Of a stretch of DNA of 64,000 bases, positions 8,286 to 17,797 are shown one piece after another (positions within the stretch are counted from its first letter, which is position 1; each line of letters starts with the position of its first letter). The DNA is taken from positions 186,001 to 250,000 of the forward strand of contig JAOQAK010000052.1 in the NCBI GenBank assembly GCA_025963635.1, written 5' to 3'. Both the position numbers and the translations under genes were made by a program. Below the pieces are notes generated by a model. It made no database searches. It saw nothing but the letters and a program-made list of their open reading frames with translations, and was not told where the DNA came from. The stretch comes from Ferruginibacter sp. (lineage in GTDB: Bacteria > Bacteroidota > Bacteroidia > Chitinophagales > Chitinophagaceae).

Positions 8286-10085
8286 ATGCAAACTATTAAT
8301 GATGTTCACCAGCAGTTTGCTGAGTTTTTTAAAAGTGAGTTATTGAAGCCTTATGCATACCTGGTGTCAAAAAGATTGGCCGAAGGACATATCTGTGTTG
8401 ATTTAAAAGATATTAAGCTGCTACCGGAAGAAGTTGCTAATGTGGAAAAGTACGGAACGCTTGCGGATGCGAAAATCGTAGCTGAGGAGCCAATGGTGTC
8501 TTCAGCAAATGGCAAAAAACAACCTTTTATCCTGCACCAAAACCGGTTGTATTTGCAGCGTTATTATGCCTACGAATCGGCAATTGTGGAATCGATCCGC
8601 TCTTTTATAGCGATTGAAAAGGAGGAAAGGGACAACCGGATGCAACAATTACAGTCTCATAAAGATCTTATTATGTCCTTAAGTGCGGGAAGTACCCTGC
8701 AGCCTGTTGCCCCGGAAGAAAACGCAGATTGGCAGCTGGTGGCTGCGATCATCAGCATTCTTAATAATTTCACAATCATTACAGGTGGGCCGGGAACAGG
8801 TAAAACTACCACAGTGGCAAAAATACTGGCCATATTGTATGCCATACACCCCTCTTTAAAAGTTGCATTGGCGGCGCCTACAGGCAAGGCCGCCGTGCGT
8901 ATGGCTGAATCATTAAAAGCATCCCGCATCAATATTGATCCGTCTATCAAAGAAAAATTCCAGTCCCTTGTTCCGGGAACCATTCACCGGCTGCTAAAAT
9001 ATATCCCGGATTCCCCTTATTTTAAACATGATAAAACCAACCCGCTTGTCTACGACCTGGTGATTGTGGATGAAGCTTCGATGATCGATGTTGCTTTATT
9101 TGCAAAATTACTCGCAGCAATTGGACCACAAACCCGTATCATTTTGTTGGGGGATAAAGACCAGCTGGCTTCAGTGGAGGCAGGTAGCTTACTGGGTGAT
9201 CTCTGCCAGGCACAGCAGCAAATGAATGCTTTATCGGCATCCACAGCAGAATTTGCCAACTCATTTATACCGGGCAGCGAAGAACAAATTCCATCCCATT
9301 TAATAGCAGCTGGCAATAATATATTATTTGAGCACATCATCGAATTAAAACGTAGCCACAGGTTTACAGCTGGTGGCGGCATTGGTAAATTCAGTAAGGC
9401 CATCATTCACAGCAGGCTGAAGGAAGTGGAAGATTTTATAGATAAAAACAACGACCGGGAAGTGACGATCGATTGCCGGTATTCGGAGGAATTATTTAAC
9501 CGGTTTGTTGATGATTATGCAAGCTATATCACTGAAAAGGATATCGCGGCTGCATTGGGAAAGCTTAACCGGCTTCGGGTATTGTGTGCAGTCAGGGAAG
9601 GACCGTTCGGCGTGGATGCAGTTAACCGGAAAATAACCAACTGGCTGGTAGGTAAAAAACTGATCAATACTACCACGGAATTTTATCTGAACAGACCCAT
9701 CATCGTAACAAGGAATTTCCCCGATCTGAAATTATTTAATGGGGATGTGGGAATTATCAGGCCTGATAGCAAAGGCAGCTTAAAAGCCTGGTTTGAAGAC
9801 ACTGACAAAAATTTGAAGTCGGTGCTGCCCGGGTACATTAGTTCAGCAGAAACCGTTTTTGCTATGACCATCCATAAAAGCCAGGGTTCCGAATACGAGA
9901 AGGTGTTGGTGATATTGCCACCAAATGCCGATCAGCCCTTGCTCACCCGCGAACTATTGTACACGGCAATTACCCGCTCAAAACATTCGGTATTGCTACA
10001 GGCTTCCAGGGAATCGGTCTTGTACACGGCAAGCCGGAGCGTGCAAAGGATATCCGGCATCATGGACCGGTTTGGATACCAATAA
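8286..10085 (+). CDS. recD: RecBCD exonuclease V, alpha subunit (RecD helicase)
   Basis: A 599-residue superfamily 1 helicase, the 5'-3' motor of RecBCD. An N-terminal helical region (about 1-140, contacts RecC in the family) precedes Walker A GGPGTGKTTT (167-176). After it come LAAPTGKAAVRM (motif Ia), LVIVDEASMID (motif II), ILLGDKDQLASVEAG (motif III), the late motif FAMTIHKSQGSEYEKV, and LYTAITRSK (motif VI). It is the first of three genes in the order D-C-B on one strand. RecD and RecC are separated by only 44 bp, which is filled by a heptad array that overlaps the recD stop codon. Confidence 0.93.
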   Translation: MQTINDVHQQFAEFFKSELLKPYAYLVSKRLAEGHICVDLKDIKLLPEEVANVEKYGTLADAKIVAEEPMVSSANGKKQPFILHQNRLYLQRYYAYESAIVESIRSFIAIEKEERDNRMQQLQSHKDLIMSLSAGSTLQPVAPEENADWQLVAAIISILNNFTIITGGPGTGKTTTVAKILAILYAIHPSLKVALAAPTGKAAVRMAESLKASRINIDPSIKEKFQSLVPGTIHRLLKYIPDSPYFKHDKTNPLVYDLVIVDEASMIDVALFAKLLAAIGPQTRIILLGDKDQLASVEAGSLLGDLCQAQQQMNALSASTAEFANSFIPGSEEQIPSHLIAAGNNILFEHIIELKRSHRFTAGGGIGKFSKAIIHSRLKEVEDFIDKNNDREVTIDCRYSEELFNRFVDDYASYITEKDIAAALGKLNRLRVLCAVREGPFGVDAVNRKITNWLVGKKLINTTTEFYLNRPIIVTRNFPDLKLFNGDVGIIRPDSKGSLKAWFEDTDKNLKSVLPGYISSAETVFAMTIHKSQGSEYEKVLVILPPNADQPLLTRELLYTAITRSKHSVLLQASRESVLYTASRSVQRISGIMDRFGYQ

Positions 10086-10122
10086 ACAATAAGCAGTAAC
10101 AATAAACGGCAAACAGTAAACA
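10081..10122 (+). repeat. 7-bp-period array overlapping the recD stop codon
   Basis: Six units (aataaac, aataagc, agtaaca, ataaacg, gcaaaca, gtaaaca) run from the recD stop to seven bases before the recC ATG. The first three units put TAA in frames 0, +1 and +2 relative to recD (positions 10083, 10090 and 10097). Confidence 0.8.
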
Positions 10123-10129
10123 AACGAAA

Positions 10130-13100
10130 ATGAGCTTACAATTAAACGTTTCCAATTCATTAACCAACCTGGCGGAACAAATGGCGGGGGAGTTAAAGAA
10201 ACAATCGGGAAATGTTTTTCAGAGTCAGTATCTCGTTACTCAAACTGAGGGAATGAACAACTGGCTTACCATCGCCCTGGCAGAAAAGATGGGTATCAGC
10301 GCCAACTGCAGGTTTCTTAAGCCCAACGATATTATCAATCAACTGTATTATTGGCTGGGGGGAGAAAATAAAAAGGTGCTGGGTGCAGACCATTTAAGAT
10401 GGCTCATTTATAATCTTCTTGCCAGCGATGAATTTGCGCAAAAGTTTACAACCATTTCAACCTACTACGGGGAAGATGATGTGAAGCGGATAGCCCTTGC
10501 AGAAAGAGTGGCCGATTTGTTTGATCAATACCAGGTGTATCGCCCCGAAATGGTGGATGAATGGAATCTCGCAACCATTAACACACTGTTTAAAGATGAG
10601 TGGCAAAAGTATATCTGGATAAAAGTAAAAGAAAAAACAGGGGAGGAGTTGACCGATAAAACAAGCGTGGTTCGGTATATTATTCAACAACTAAATGACC
10701 CTATCCAACAAGAGAGATTGTACGCCCGGCTGCCATACATTCATATTTTCGGCGTATCGATTATCACCCAGTTGCATATCTATTTATTCAACGAATTGTC
10801 GAAGTACATTTCGGTCAGTTTTTATTTATTGAACCCTGCACCCCTGGTGTATTGGCTGGATGACAGAACAGAAAAGCAGATAGCCCGGCATGAACGCTCG
10901 CAAAAAAGCCAGGGAAAGGAAGCTTTGCCAGCCGCAGGCTCAGGAAATACTTTGTTAGTCAGTTGGGGTAAGGTGATACAGGAAACCTTTGGTCTTCTTT
11001 TCGAAAACGATGCCTTCCTGAACGTATACAACGATTCGGGTGTAACAGAGCCGGTAACCAGTCAGCAGGATACCCTATTGCAGAAGATCCAGCAGGATAT
11101 ATTTTACAATCATGATGCCACCGCAAGGAACCAGCTAACCCTCAACGACCTGCAGGACGGGTCACTAACCCTGAATGCCTGTTATACTCCTGTTCGGGAA
11201 GTGGAGGTGTTGTACAATTATCTCGTACATCTTGCCGAAGAGGAAAAGGGTAGCTTATCGCCAAGGGACATTGTTGTGATGGTAAGTGATATTGATGCCT
11301 ATGCACCCTATATTCGAGCAATTTTCAATACAGCTCCTTATAGTTTTCCTTATACCATTGCAGATGAAAGTTACCAGTCGGGGGATAGTCTATTTACAGC
11401 CGTAACAGCCATTCTGTCCATTTCCGAAGATAGTTTTAAGGCAGAAGAAGTAATGCAGTTACTCGATTCGAAGTATATACGTGAAAGGTTTAGCATAGCC
11501 GATGCTTCGCTGGTTCGCAAGGTGGTGAGCATGGCCAATATCCGGTTTGGTATCTGGGGAAACATGGAAGACGATACCGTATTGGTAAGCTGGGAGAGGG
11601 GCTTACAACGCATATTGTTTGGTATCTGCATGAGTGGATCAACCGAATATACAATTGACAATGACAGCCTTTACCCATTGGATGTAGTAGAAGGCGATGA
11701 TGCACTTGAACTGATCAGGTTCAGCCATTTTATTGAAGTGTTGAAATGGTATGTACAGGACCGGGCCAACAAGAGGAACCTGGCAGAGTGGGGATTGTAC
11801 ATTCAGCAACTCGTAGAGAATCTTGTATTTCAATCCGACAGCGGTGAAGCGGAAGAAGATTACCAGCGTTTGTTGCTGTACATCGAAAATTTAAATGTGC
11901 TAACGGAAACCTATAACGAACCGGTGAGCTTCGAAGTTTTCAAACATAGTTTTCTTGACATCATCGCCACAGAAACAAGATCTGCTGCTTTTGCATCGGG
12001 CGGTATCACATTTTGTTCACTGATACCGATGCGCAGCATTCCTTTTAAGGTTGTGGCGCTAATGGGAATGAATTTTGATAAATTTCCCCGCAAGGAAACT
12101 CCGCTTAGCTTCAACATGATGGAACAAAAACGCCGTAAAGGAGACCGCAATGTGAAGGAGAATGACAAACATCTTTTTTTAGAAACCATTTTATCGGCAC
12201 AGCAATATTTGTACATCAGTTACATCGGCCGCAATGCGAAGGACAATAGTATACATCCGCCTTCAGCGCTGGTGGATGAACTGGTAGATTATGTAGAATC
12301 AGGCATCACAGCGAATGTCAAGGTAAGGGAACTAATGATTACTACACAACCATTGCACGGCTTTAGTCAAAAATATTTTCAGCATTTACCTGGCCTGTAT
12401 TCTTACCTGGGCAATATAGCAACTACTGAGGATATTACCTTCAATCACCTCGCAAGCAAAGAAAATAAAACATTTGCTTGGGATGAGATTGCCGTGAGTT
12501 CCCTGCTGGCTTTTTTTAAAAATCCCTTCAAATGGTACTACAATAAAGTGTTGGGGATTTTTTACAATGATGACCAGGTTTTGTTGCCTGATACAGAATT
12601 ATTTGAATTGGATAAATTGCAGGAATGGCAACTGAAAAATGATCTTTTGCATATTGATGATGAATGTTTACCGGCCTACCGGGTAAAAGCTTTGAAAACG
12701 GGTGCTTTACCATTGAAGCACATGGCGGATGTACAAATTGCCGCAACCATTGAGGAAGTAGCTCCCGTAAAAAGATTATTGCAGGAGGTTGCAGGCGAAC
12801 AAATTGAAGAAGAGCGGTTGATAGATATCCAAATGCAGGATACAGTTGTCACAGGCAAATTGAATGGCATCTATGGTGATAAGTTATTGATAATTTCTTT
12901 CTCCAAAAATCATTACAGGTACCTGCTGGAAGCATATATCAAATATGTGCTGGTAACTGCACAGGGATGGACCCTGGAGGTGAATTATTTATCCGCGGCA
13001 AAGAATGCAGTCTTCACTATTCCGGCAGATACTTACAACCAGGCGGAAGCAACGGAGAAACTCGTTCAATTGGTAGCATGGTTTAAGCAGGGCCACTCGC

Positions 13101-13333
13101 AAATATTTTTACTATATCCGGGCTTCAGTGAAAGCCCGTTAAAAATGGCAGAATATGATCTTACCAAACTAAACAGGCAAGTCGGTAAATACCTCGAAAG
13201 AAGTCCCAATGAATACCTTCAGAAGGAATTTGATAATGGTATTTTTTCAAATCAATTGGCAGTTGAACAGTTTCGTGAAAACACATTGGCAATTTTTTCG
13301 CCGGTAGCAGCATTATTTCCGGGCTTAATGTAA
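10130..13333 (+). CDS. recC: RecBCD exonuclease V, gamma subunit (RecC)
   Basis: A 1067-residue protein matching RecC in size and position. The N-terminal inactive helicase-like domain includes EGMNNWLTIALAEKMGISAN (about residues 40-59), the typical place where RecC families have an ML-W-x-A-like segment, and RVADLFDQYQVYRP. Mid-protein is HIFGVSIITQLHIYLFNELS. The region GGITFCSLIPMRSIPFKVVALMG (quoted in part) corresponds to the Chi-scanning helicase-like fold, and an inactive nuclease-like domain follows. RecC holds the DNA fork and recognises Chi; the Chi sequence of this organism cannot be read from the protein. It sits between recD and recB. Confidence 0.9.
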   Translation: MSLQLNVSNSLTNLAEQMAGELKKQSGNVFQSQYLVTQTEGMNNWLTIALAEKMGISANCRFLKPNDIINQLYYWLGGENKKVLGADHLRWLIYNLLASDEFAQKFTTISTYYGEDDVKRIALAERVADLFDQYQVYRPEMVDEWNLATINTLFKDEWQKYIWIKVKEKTGEELTDKTSVVRYIIQQLNDPIQQERLYARLPYIHIFGVSIITQLHIYLFNELSKYISVSFYLLNPAPLVYWLDDRTEKQIARHERSQKSQGKEALPAAGSGNTLLVSWGKVIQETFGLLFENDAFLNVYNDSGVTEPVTSQQDTLLQKIQQDIFYNHDATARNQLTLNDLQDGSLTLNACYTPVREVEVLYNYLVHLAEEEKGSLSPRDIVVMVSDIDAYAPYIRAIFNTAPYSFPYTIADESYQSGDSLFTAVTAILSISEDSFKAEEVMQLLDSKYIRERFSIADASLVRKVVSMANIRFGIWGNMEDDTVLVSWERGLQRILFGICMSGSTEYTIDNDSLYPLDVVEGDDALELIRFSHFIEVLKWYVQDRANKRNLAEWGLYIQQLVENLVFQSDSGEAEEDYQRLLLYIENLNVLTETYNEPVSFEVFKHSFLDIIATETRSAAFASGGITFCSLIPMRSIPFKVVALMGMNFDKFPRKETPLSFNMMEQKRRKGDRNVKENDKHLFLETILSAQQYLYISYIGRNAKDNSIHPPSALVDELVDYVESGITANVKVRELMITTQPLHGFSQKYFQHLPGLYSYLGNIATTEDITFNHLASKENKTFAWDEIAVSSLLAFFKNPFKWYYNKVLGIFYNDDQVLLPDTELFELDKLQEWQLKNDLLHIDDECLPAYRVKALKTGALPLKHMADVQIAATIEEVAPVKRLLQEVAGEQIEEERLIDIQMQDTVVTGKLNGIYGDKLLIISFSKNHYRYLLEAYIKYVLVTAQGWTLEVNYLSAAKNAVFTIPADTYNQAEATEKLVQLVAWFKQGHSQIFLLYPGFSESPLKMAEYDLTKLNRQVGKYLERSPNEYLQKEFDNGIFSNQLAVEQFRENTLAIFSPVAALFPGLM

Positions 13334-13341
13334 ACAACCTT

Positions 13342-13487
13342 GGAAGCTGCTTAAAAGGAGAGTATTTGTTAACCAGCATTTGTATTTCATAGCATCGGCA
13401 TTGGCGTCCAGCACTGCGGATCAACAGCGGTAAAAAGGCATCAATGCCTCCAAATAGTGCTGTTAAATCTAAATTTAAACAGCTTCT
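13342..13487. repeat. About 146-bp element with AAGCTGTTTAAA-type inverted ends, between recC and recB
   Basis: The left arm gaagctgcttaaa (13343-13355) and right arm tttaaacagcttc (13474-13486) pair with one mismatch over 13 bp. The 14-bp right end tttaaacagcttct is identical to that of a second element at 17603-17754; the interiors differ. It fills most of the 174-bp recC-recB gap and looks like a small non-coding repeat. A plain terminator is unlikely because there is no U-tract. Confidence 0.55.
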
Positions 13488-13507
13488 TATAGCACTAAGT
13501 ATCATCC

Positions 13508-16500
13508 ATGAGTAATAACAATACCATACAACCTTTTAATCCTGCAACAGTGGCACTGCGGGCAAGTAACTTAATTGAAGCCAGTGCCGGAACGGGCAAA
13601 ACCTATTCGATTGCGCTCCTCACTTTAAGACTGGTGCTCGAAAAGAAAATTTCTATCCAACAAATTCTGATGGTAACTTTTACCAAAGCTGCAGTAGCTG
13701 AATTGGAAACGCGGATCAGGCAGTTTATCCGCAATGCATTAAAAGTGAGCCAGGGCCTTGCCATCAATGATGAAGCCATTACAGAAATCGTTCAATCGTC
13801 CACACAGGCAATCGGCATGGAAGAAACCGAACGGCTGCTGAAAGAAGCCGTGTTGTTTTTGGATGAAACTGCCATCCTTACCATTCATAGTTTTTGCCAG
13901 CGGATTTTAACTGAGTTTGCATTTGAAACAAGGCAGGTATTTGGCGCTGAAATCCTGATCGACTTAAAAGCCGTAATAACGGACCGGGTAAACGCTTTTT
14001 GGAGAAAGCATATTACTACGTTGCAGGTTGGTCTTTTACAGGAACTCATCAATGCGGGACTGAGCAGGAAAAGCCTTGTGGATGTGATGAAAAATGCATT
14101 GTCGGGAAAAAAAATGATCTTGCTGACAGCACTGCCTGAGAATTTTCTTTCGGAAGCAAGCCAGGAGGAATTGTATGCTGCCCTTTGCGAATTGGAAGCG
14201 CAAAAGAATGCGATCAACAATAATATCATTGAGTATATAGCATTGAATGCGGATGCGATCAGGCTGGCAACAGAAAAAAATGCCTATACTAAAAAAAACA
14301 TGCTTCAACTGGTTAGTCAGCCCAGCTTATTATTAGACGCTATCATCGACAAAAAAGACAAATCGAATGTACAAAAAACATATCCTGAAATCATTTGGGA
14401 TATCGAAAGGGTAGTTGTTATTGAGACTGAAAAGATCCGCCAGGTCAACACCATTATCAATCATATTTATCATCTTGCCATTGAAACTATTTCCGTTGAA
14501 GTGGGTCGTTACAAACAACAAAATAACCAGTTGGGGTTTGATGACATGATCACCAAATTGCATGATGCGGTGGTAAGGGATAACAATGAATTTTTGATCA
14601 GTTCCCTGCAGGCCAAATACAAAGCTGCTTTTATAGATGAGTTCCAGGATACCGATAAAATGCAGTATGAAATCTTCAACCGCTTGTTTGCAAATGGTTC
14701 CATTTTATTTTATATCGGCGATCCAAAACAATCCATTTATGCCTGGCGCAAGGCGGATATATTTACATATTTCAAAGCTGCAGATGAGGTAGTAAACCGT
14801 TTTGGGATGGATATCAATTACCGGTCTTCCAAAAGATTTATAGAAGGAATGAACCAGTTTTTTTTACCTGCACCCGGCTTTGATACATTTTCTTTTTCAA
14901 ATGAATCGCACAAAATAACTTACCTCCCCGTAAAGGCTCCTGCTGAATCGGGGAAAGGTGAATTGCTCAAAAACAGTCAGCCAGATCTGCCCTTTACTAT
15001 TTTTGAAAATCCCAACAATGAAACCATCAGCGAAACAGTGGCGGCGCAGATCATTCTTTTGCTGGGCAGTGACGACTATAGCATCGAAGAGAAAGGCACA
15101 CAACGGAAAATCCGACCCTCTGACATAGGCATCCTGGTCCGAAAAAATAAGCAGGCGGCTGCTATCAAATCCCTGTTGTGTAAGTATTGCATTCCGGCAG
15201 TTACGATTGATGATACCAAGTTGTTTCAAACGGACGAGGCCCGCTATATCCTGTACCTGTTGGAAGCGGTGAGCGATATCAATTCATCTTCTATTAATAA
15301 AGCGCTGTTGTCGCCTCTGACAGGCTTCGATGCGCCGGCCATTCTCTCCATGGATGATGAACTTGCGCTGAACCGTTTTAAAGAATACCAGCAAACCTGG
15401 CAAAAGGAAGGTGTGTATGTGATGCTGTCAAAATTCATTACCGATTATAAAGTAAAGCAGTTATTGTTAAATGACGCCTCCCGCAACGGGGAAAGAATTA
15501 TCACCAATGTGCTGCAGTTGATGGAATTACTGCACAAAACCCAAACCCAAAAACAATTCTCTTCGCCTGAATTGGCTAACTGGCTTAAAAGAGGTATTGA
15601 AGGCATGGAAGTGGAGGGAGATGAATTTGAACAAAGGGTTGAAAGTGATGAAGAGGCGGTGAAAATAGTAACCATTCATAAAAGCAAAGGATTGGAATAC
15701 AATATTGTATTTGCGCCATTCCTTGATCTGCTGGCCGGGTCGGATTTTGACCTGGTGACCTTCAGGGATGAGGATTCCGGTGAGTATATTTTTGCAGACA
15801 ATTCATTATTGTCCGACCAGCAGATACGGGTTACCGAAAAACAAGCGGAGCAGGAAAACAGGCGCCTGATCTATGTTGCCGTCACCAGGGCAGTTTACAA
15901 AAGTTATATCAATCGAAATACACATCATTCCTTCAACCTCTCAGGGATCCTCCCATTTGTAACCGCTCTGAAAGAAAACCCTCAGCCACTCATTGCTTTT
16001 GAGGATTCCCCGTTGCTGCCAGATGATTACCGGTATTTGGCAACCAGCCATTCGTTAACGCCAACTTATTTGCAGGCTAAAAGTTTCGAATTGAAGGAAG
16101 CGAACTGGAAGAAATTGAGTTATACTTACCTGGATGCAGGTCAGCATCTTACCACCGTTAAAGCGACTGCAGCAAAGGGGTTGAATGTTTATGACGAGTT
16201 TATTTTTAAACAATTAAAGCGTGGAGCGAACACCGGTAATTTATTGCATTTTATTTTTGAAAGGATCGACTTTGCGGACGCCGCTTTTTGGGAAACAATT
16301 GTTTCATCTGCGTTAAAAAGATTTATTCCCCATCCAACACCTGAATATACCACACGGTTAATAGAATTGTTGCATCATGTAACTGAAACGGCTATATCTA
16401 TGGGCAATTCTACGTTCAGCTTAAATAAATTGCAGCGGGATAAAAGATTGAATGAGTTGGAATTCAATTTTAATGTTGCTCTTTTTGAACCTGAAATCAT

Positions 16501-16909
16501 TAACCGCTTATCAGCCCCGGGAGTTCCCTTTCAAATCAGGTATGCGAAAGAACTGGAAGGCATCATGAATGGAAAAATCGATATGTTTTTTGAACATGAA
16601 GGGAAATATTTTATCCTGGATTGGAAGTCTAATTTCCTTGGAGACCGGTTAACAGATTATTCAAAGGGAAACATACGGACGGCAATGGCGGAATCTAACT
16701 ATCACCTGCAATACCTGGTGTATACAATTGCTGTAAAGAAATATCTTGCGCTACATGTTGCCGGCTTTGATTATGCAACTCACTTTGGAGGAGTGATCTA
16801 TTTATTTGTCAGGGGGATCCGGAAGGGCGGCGACCAGGGCATTTTTGCGTATAAGCCTGCTGAAACTTTGATTGATCAACTGGATGAACTTTTGTCGAAA
16901 AATAATTGA
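13508..16909 (+). CDS. recB: RecBCD exonuclease V, beta subunit (RecB helicase-nuclease)
   Basis: A 1133-residue UvrD-type helicase with a C-terminal nuclease. Walker A ASAGTGKT is at residues 25-32, followed by MVTFTKAAVAELETR (motif Ia) and TIHSFCQRIL. Motif II is FIDEFQDTD (about 378-386). Later come YIGDPKQSIYAWRKAD, VTIHKSKGLEYNIVF and LIYVAVTRA. The PD-(D/E)XK nuclease residues are present: D1025 in GKIDMFF, D1038 and K1040 in LDWKSN, then LQYLVYTIA. The nuclease therefore looks active. With RecC and RecD it would form the double-strand-break resection complex. A 174-bp repeat-bearing gap separates it from recC, so it may have its own promoter. Confidence 0.93.
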   Translation: MSNNNTIQPFNPATVALRASNLIEASAGTGKTYSIALLTLRLVLEKKISIQQILMVTFTKAAVAELETRIRQFIRNALKVSQGLAINDEAITEIVQSSTQAIGMEETERLLKEAVLFLDETAILTIHSFCQRILTEFAFETRQVFGAEILIDLKAVITDRVNAFWRKHITTLQVGLLQELINAGLSRKSLVDVMKNALSGKKMILLTALPENFLSEASQEELYAALCELEAQKNAINNNIIEYIALNADAIRLATEKNAYTKKNMLQLVSQPSLLLDAIIDKKDKSNVQKTYPEIIWDIERVVVIETEKIRQVNTIINHIYHLAIETISVEVGRYKQQNNQLGFDDMITKLHDAVVRDNNEFLISSLQAKYKAAFIDEFQDTDKMQYEIFNRLFANGSILFYIGDPKQSIYAWRKADIFTYFKAADEVVNRFGMDINYRSSKRFIEGMNQFFLPAPGFDTFSFSNESHKITYLPVKAPAESGKGELLKNSQPDLPFTIFENPNNETISETVAAQIILLLGSDDYSIEEKGTQRKIRPSDIGILVRKNKQAAAIKSLLCKYCIPAVTIDDTKLFQTDEARYILYLLEAVSDINSSSINKALLSPLTGFDAPAILSMDDELALNRFKEYQQTWQKEGVYVMLSKFITDYKVKQLLLNDASRNGERIITNVLQLMELLHKTQTQKQFSSPELANWLKRGIEGMEVEGDEFEQRVESDEEAVKIVTIHKSKGLEYNIVFAPFLDLLAGSDFDLVTFRDEDSGEYIFADNSLLSDQQIRVTEKQAEQENRRLIYVAVTRAVYKSYINRNTHHSFNLSGILPFVTALKENPQPLIAFEDSPLLPDDYRYLATSHSLTPTYLQAKSFELKEANWKKLSYTYLDAGQHLTTVKATAAKGLNVYDEFIFKQLKRGANTGNLLHFIFERIDFADAAFWETIVSSALKRFIPHPTPEYTTRLIELLHHVTETAISMGNSTFSLNKLQRDKRLNELEFNFNVALFEPEIINRLSAPGVPFQIRYAKELEGIMNGKIDMFFEHEGKYFILDWKSNFLGDRLTDYSKGNIRTAMAESNYHLQYLVYTIAVKKYLALHVAGFDYATHFGGVIYLFVRGIRKGGDQGIFAYKPAETLIDQLDELLSKNN

Positions 16910-17051
16910 CAATTCCGCAACCTGGTGTTACAAGTTTTATTTTTGATGTCGATCTTAGAAAAGTTTTACATGCGGGAAGGACGGCCAACTAAAATGCAAG
17001 ACCAGTGTGGTAATTGTGTGATGATGTTTAAAGTCGATACTAAATAAATTT

Positions 17052-17528
17052 ATGAAAACATATAAACGGGGAGCAATCGGGGCACTGCTCGGCATATACG
17101 AACAAGCCATCGCAGACTTCAAAACAGTTATTGAAAATATTCCCGACGAAGCTTTAACAATAATTACAGGCTCTCAAACACCTGATGAAGATTGCAGGTC
17201 GTTACAAACAATTTTATCTCATGTTGTGCATGCGGGTTTTGGTTATGCCACGAGTATTCACAACCTGAAAGGGACTAACCTAATCCGGCCAGCGAAAACT
17301 TTTCATGTAACGGTTAAGGAATATTTAGATGACCTTACGAATGTTTTTACTTATACCGAAAAGGTTTTTAGAGCGATGAATGATGCTGAACTGGAAGAAC
17401 ATGATAATTCTTTAAAAATAAAAACAGGTTGGGGGCAATGCTATGATGTAGAGCAGATGACCGAACATGCCATTGTTCACATCCTTCGGCATAAGCGGCA
17501 AATTGAGAAGATCATGAGCCTGTATTAA
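17052..17528 (+). CDS. DinB-like four-helix metalloprotein
   Basis: A 158-residue protein of the DinB/YfiT-like superfamily: a long first helix (AIGALLGIYEQAIADFKTVI), then LQTILSHVVHAGFGYATSI with H57 and H60, and a last helix EHAIVHILRHKRQIEKI with H139 and H143. The spaced histidines form the usual divalent metal site. Related proteins are thiol transferases or stress proteins of unknown substrate. It stands alone, about 140 bp after recB on the same strand. Confidence 0.75.
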   Translation: MKTYKRGAIGALLGIYEQAIADFKTVIENIPDEALTIITGSQTPDEDCRSLQTILSHVVHAGFGYATSIHNLKGTNLIRPAKTFHVTVKEYLDDLTNVFTYTEKVFRAMNDAELEEHDNSLKIKTGWGQCYDVEQMTEHAIVHILRHKRQIEKIMSLY

Positions 17529-17602
17529 ATTAAAATGGCTGTTAAGATTGCCATTGAAAATACTTATAAAAATTTTATCATAGAATCTCCTGGATCTTCT
17601 CT

Positions 17603-17754
17603 AGAAAGCTGTTTAAGTTTTTAAGTAATGCCAACGAATGCACGAATATCCGCGACGATTTTTCGTTTAACTTGATTTTATTCGTACCAATTCGTGCAAT
17701 TAGTGGCCTTAAAATCTCCATGGTATATCCCGAACCCATTTTTAAACAGCTTCT
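17603..17754. repeat. About 152-bp element with AAGCTGTTTAAA-type inverted ends
   Basis: The left arm aagctgtttaa (17606-17616) and right arm tttaaacagcttct (17741-17754) are inverted. The right arm is identical over 14 bp to the element at 13342-13487. The interior carries copies of the attcgtg word (attcgtaccaattcgtgc near 17681) that also fill the gap at 4933-5042. It lies between the DinB-like and GT-C genes. Confidence 0.55.
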
Positions 17755-17797
17755 AAGCTGAGTTACTGTTTATATTGCACTCTTTTTATCCCGTAAA

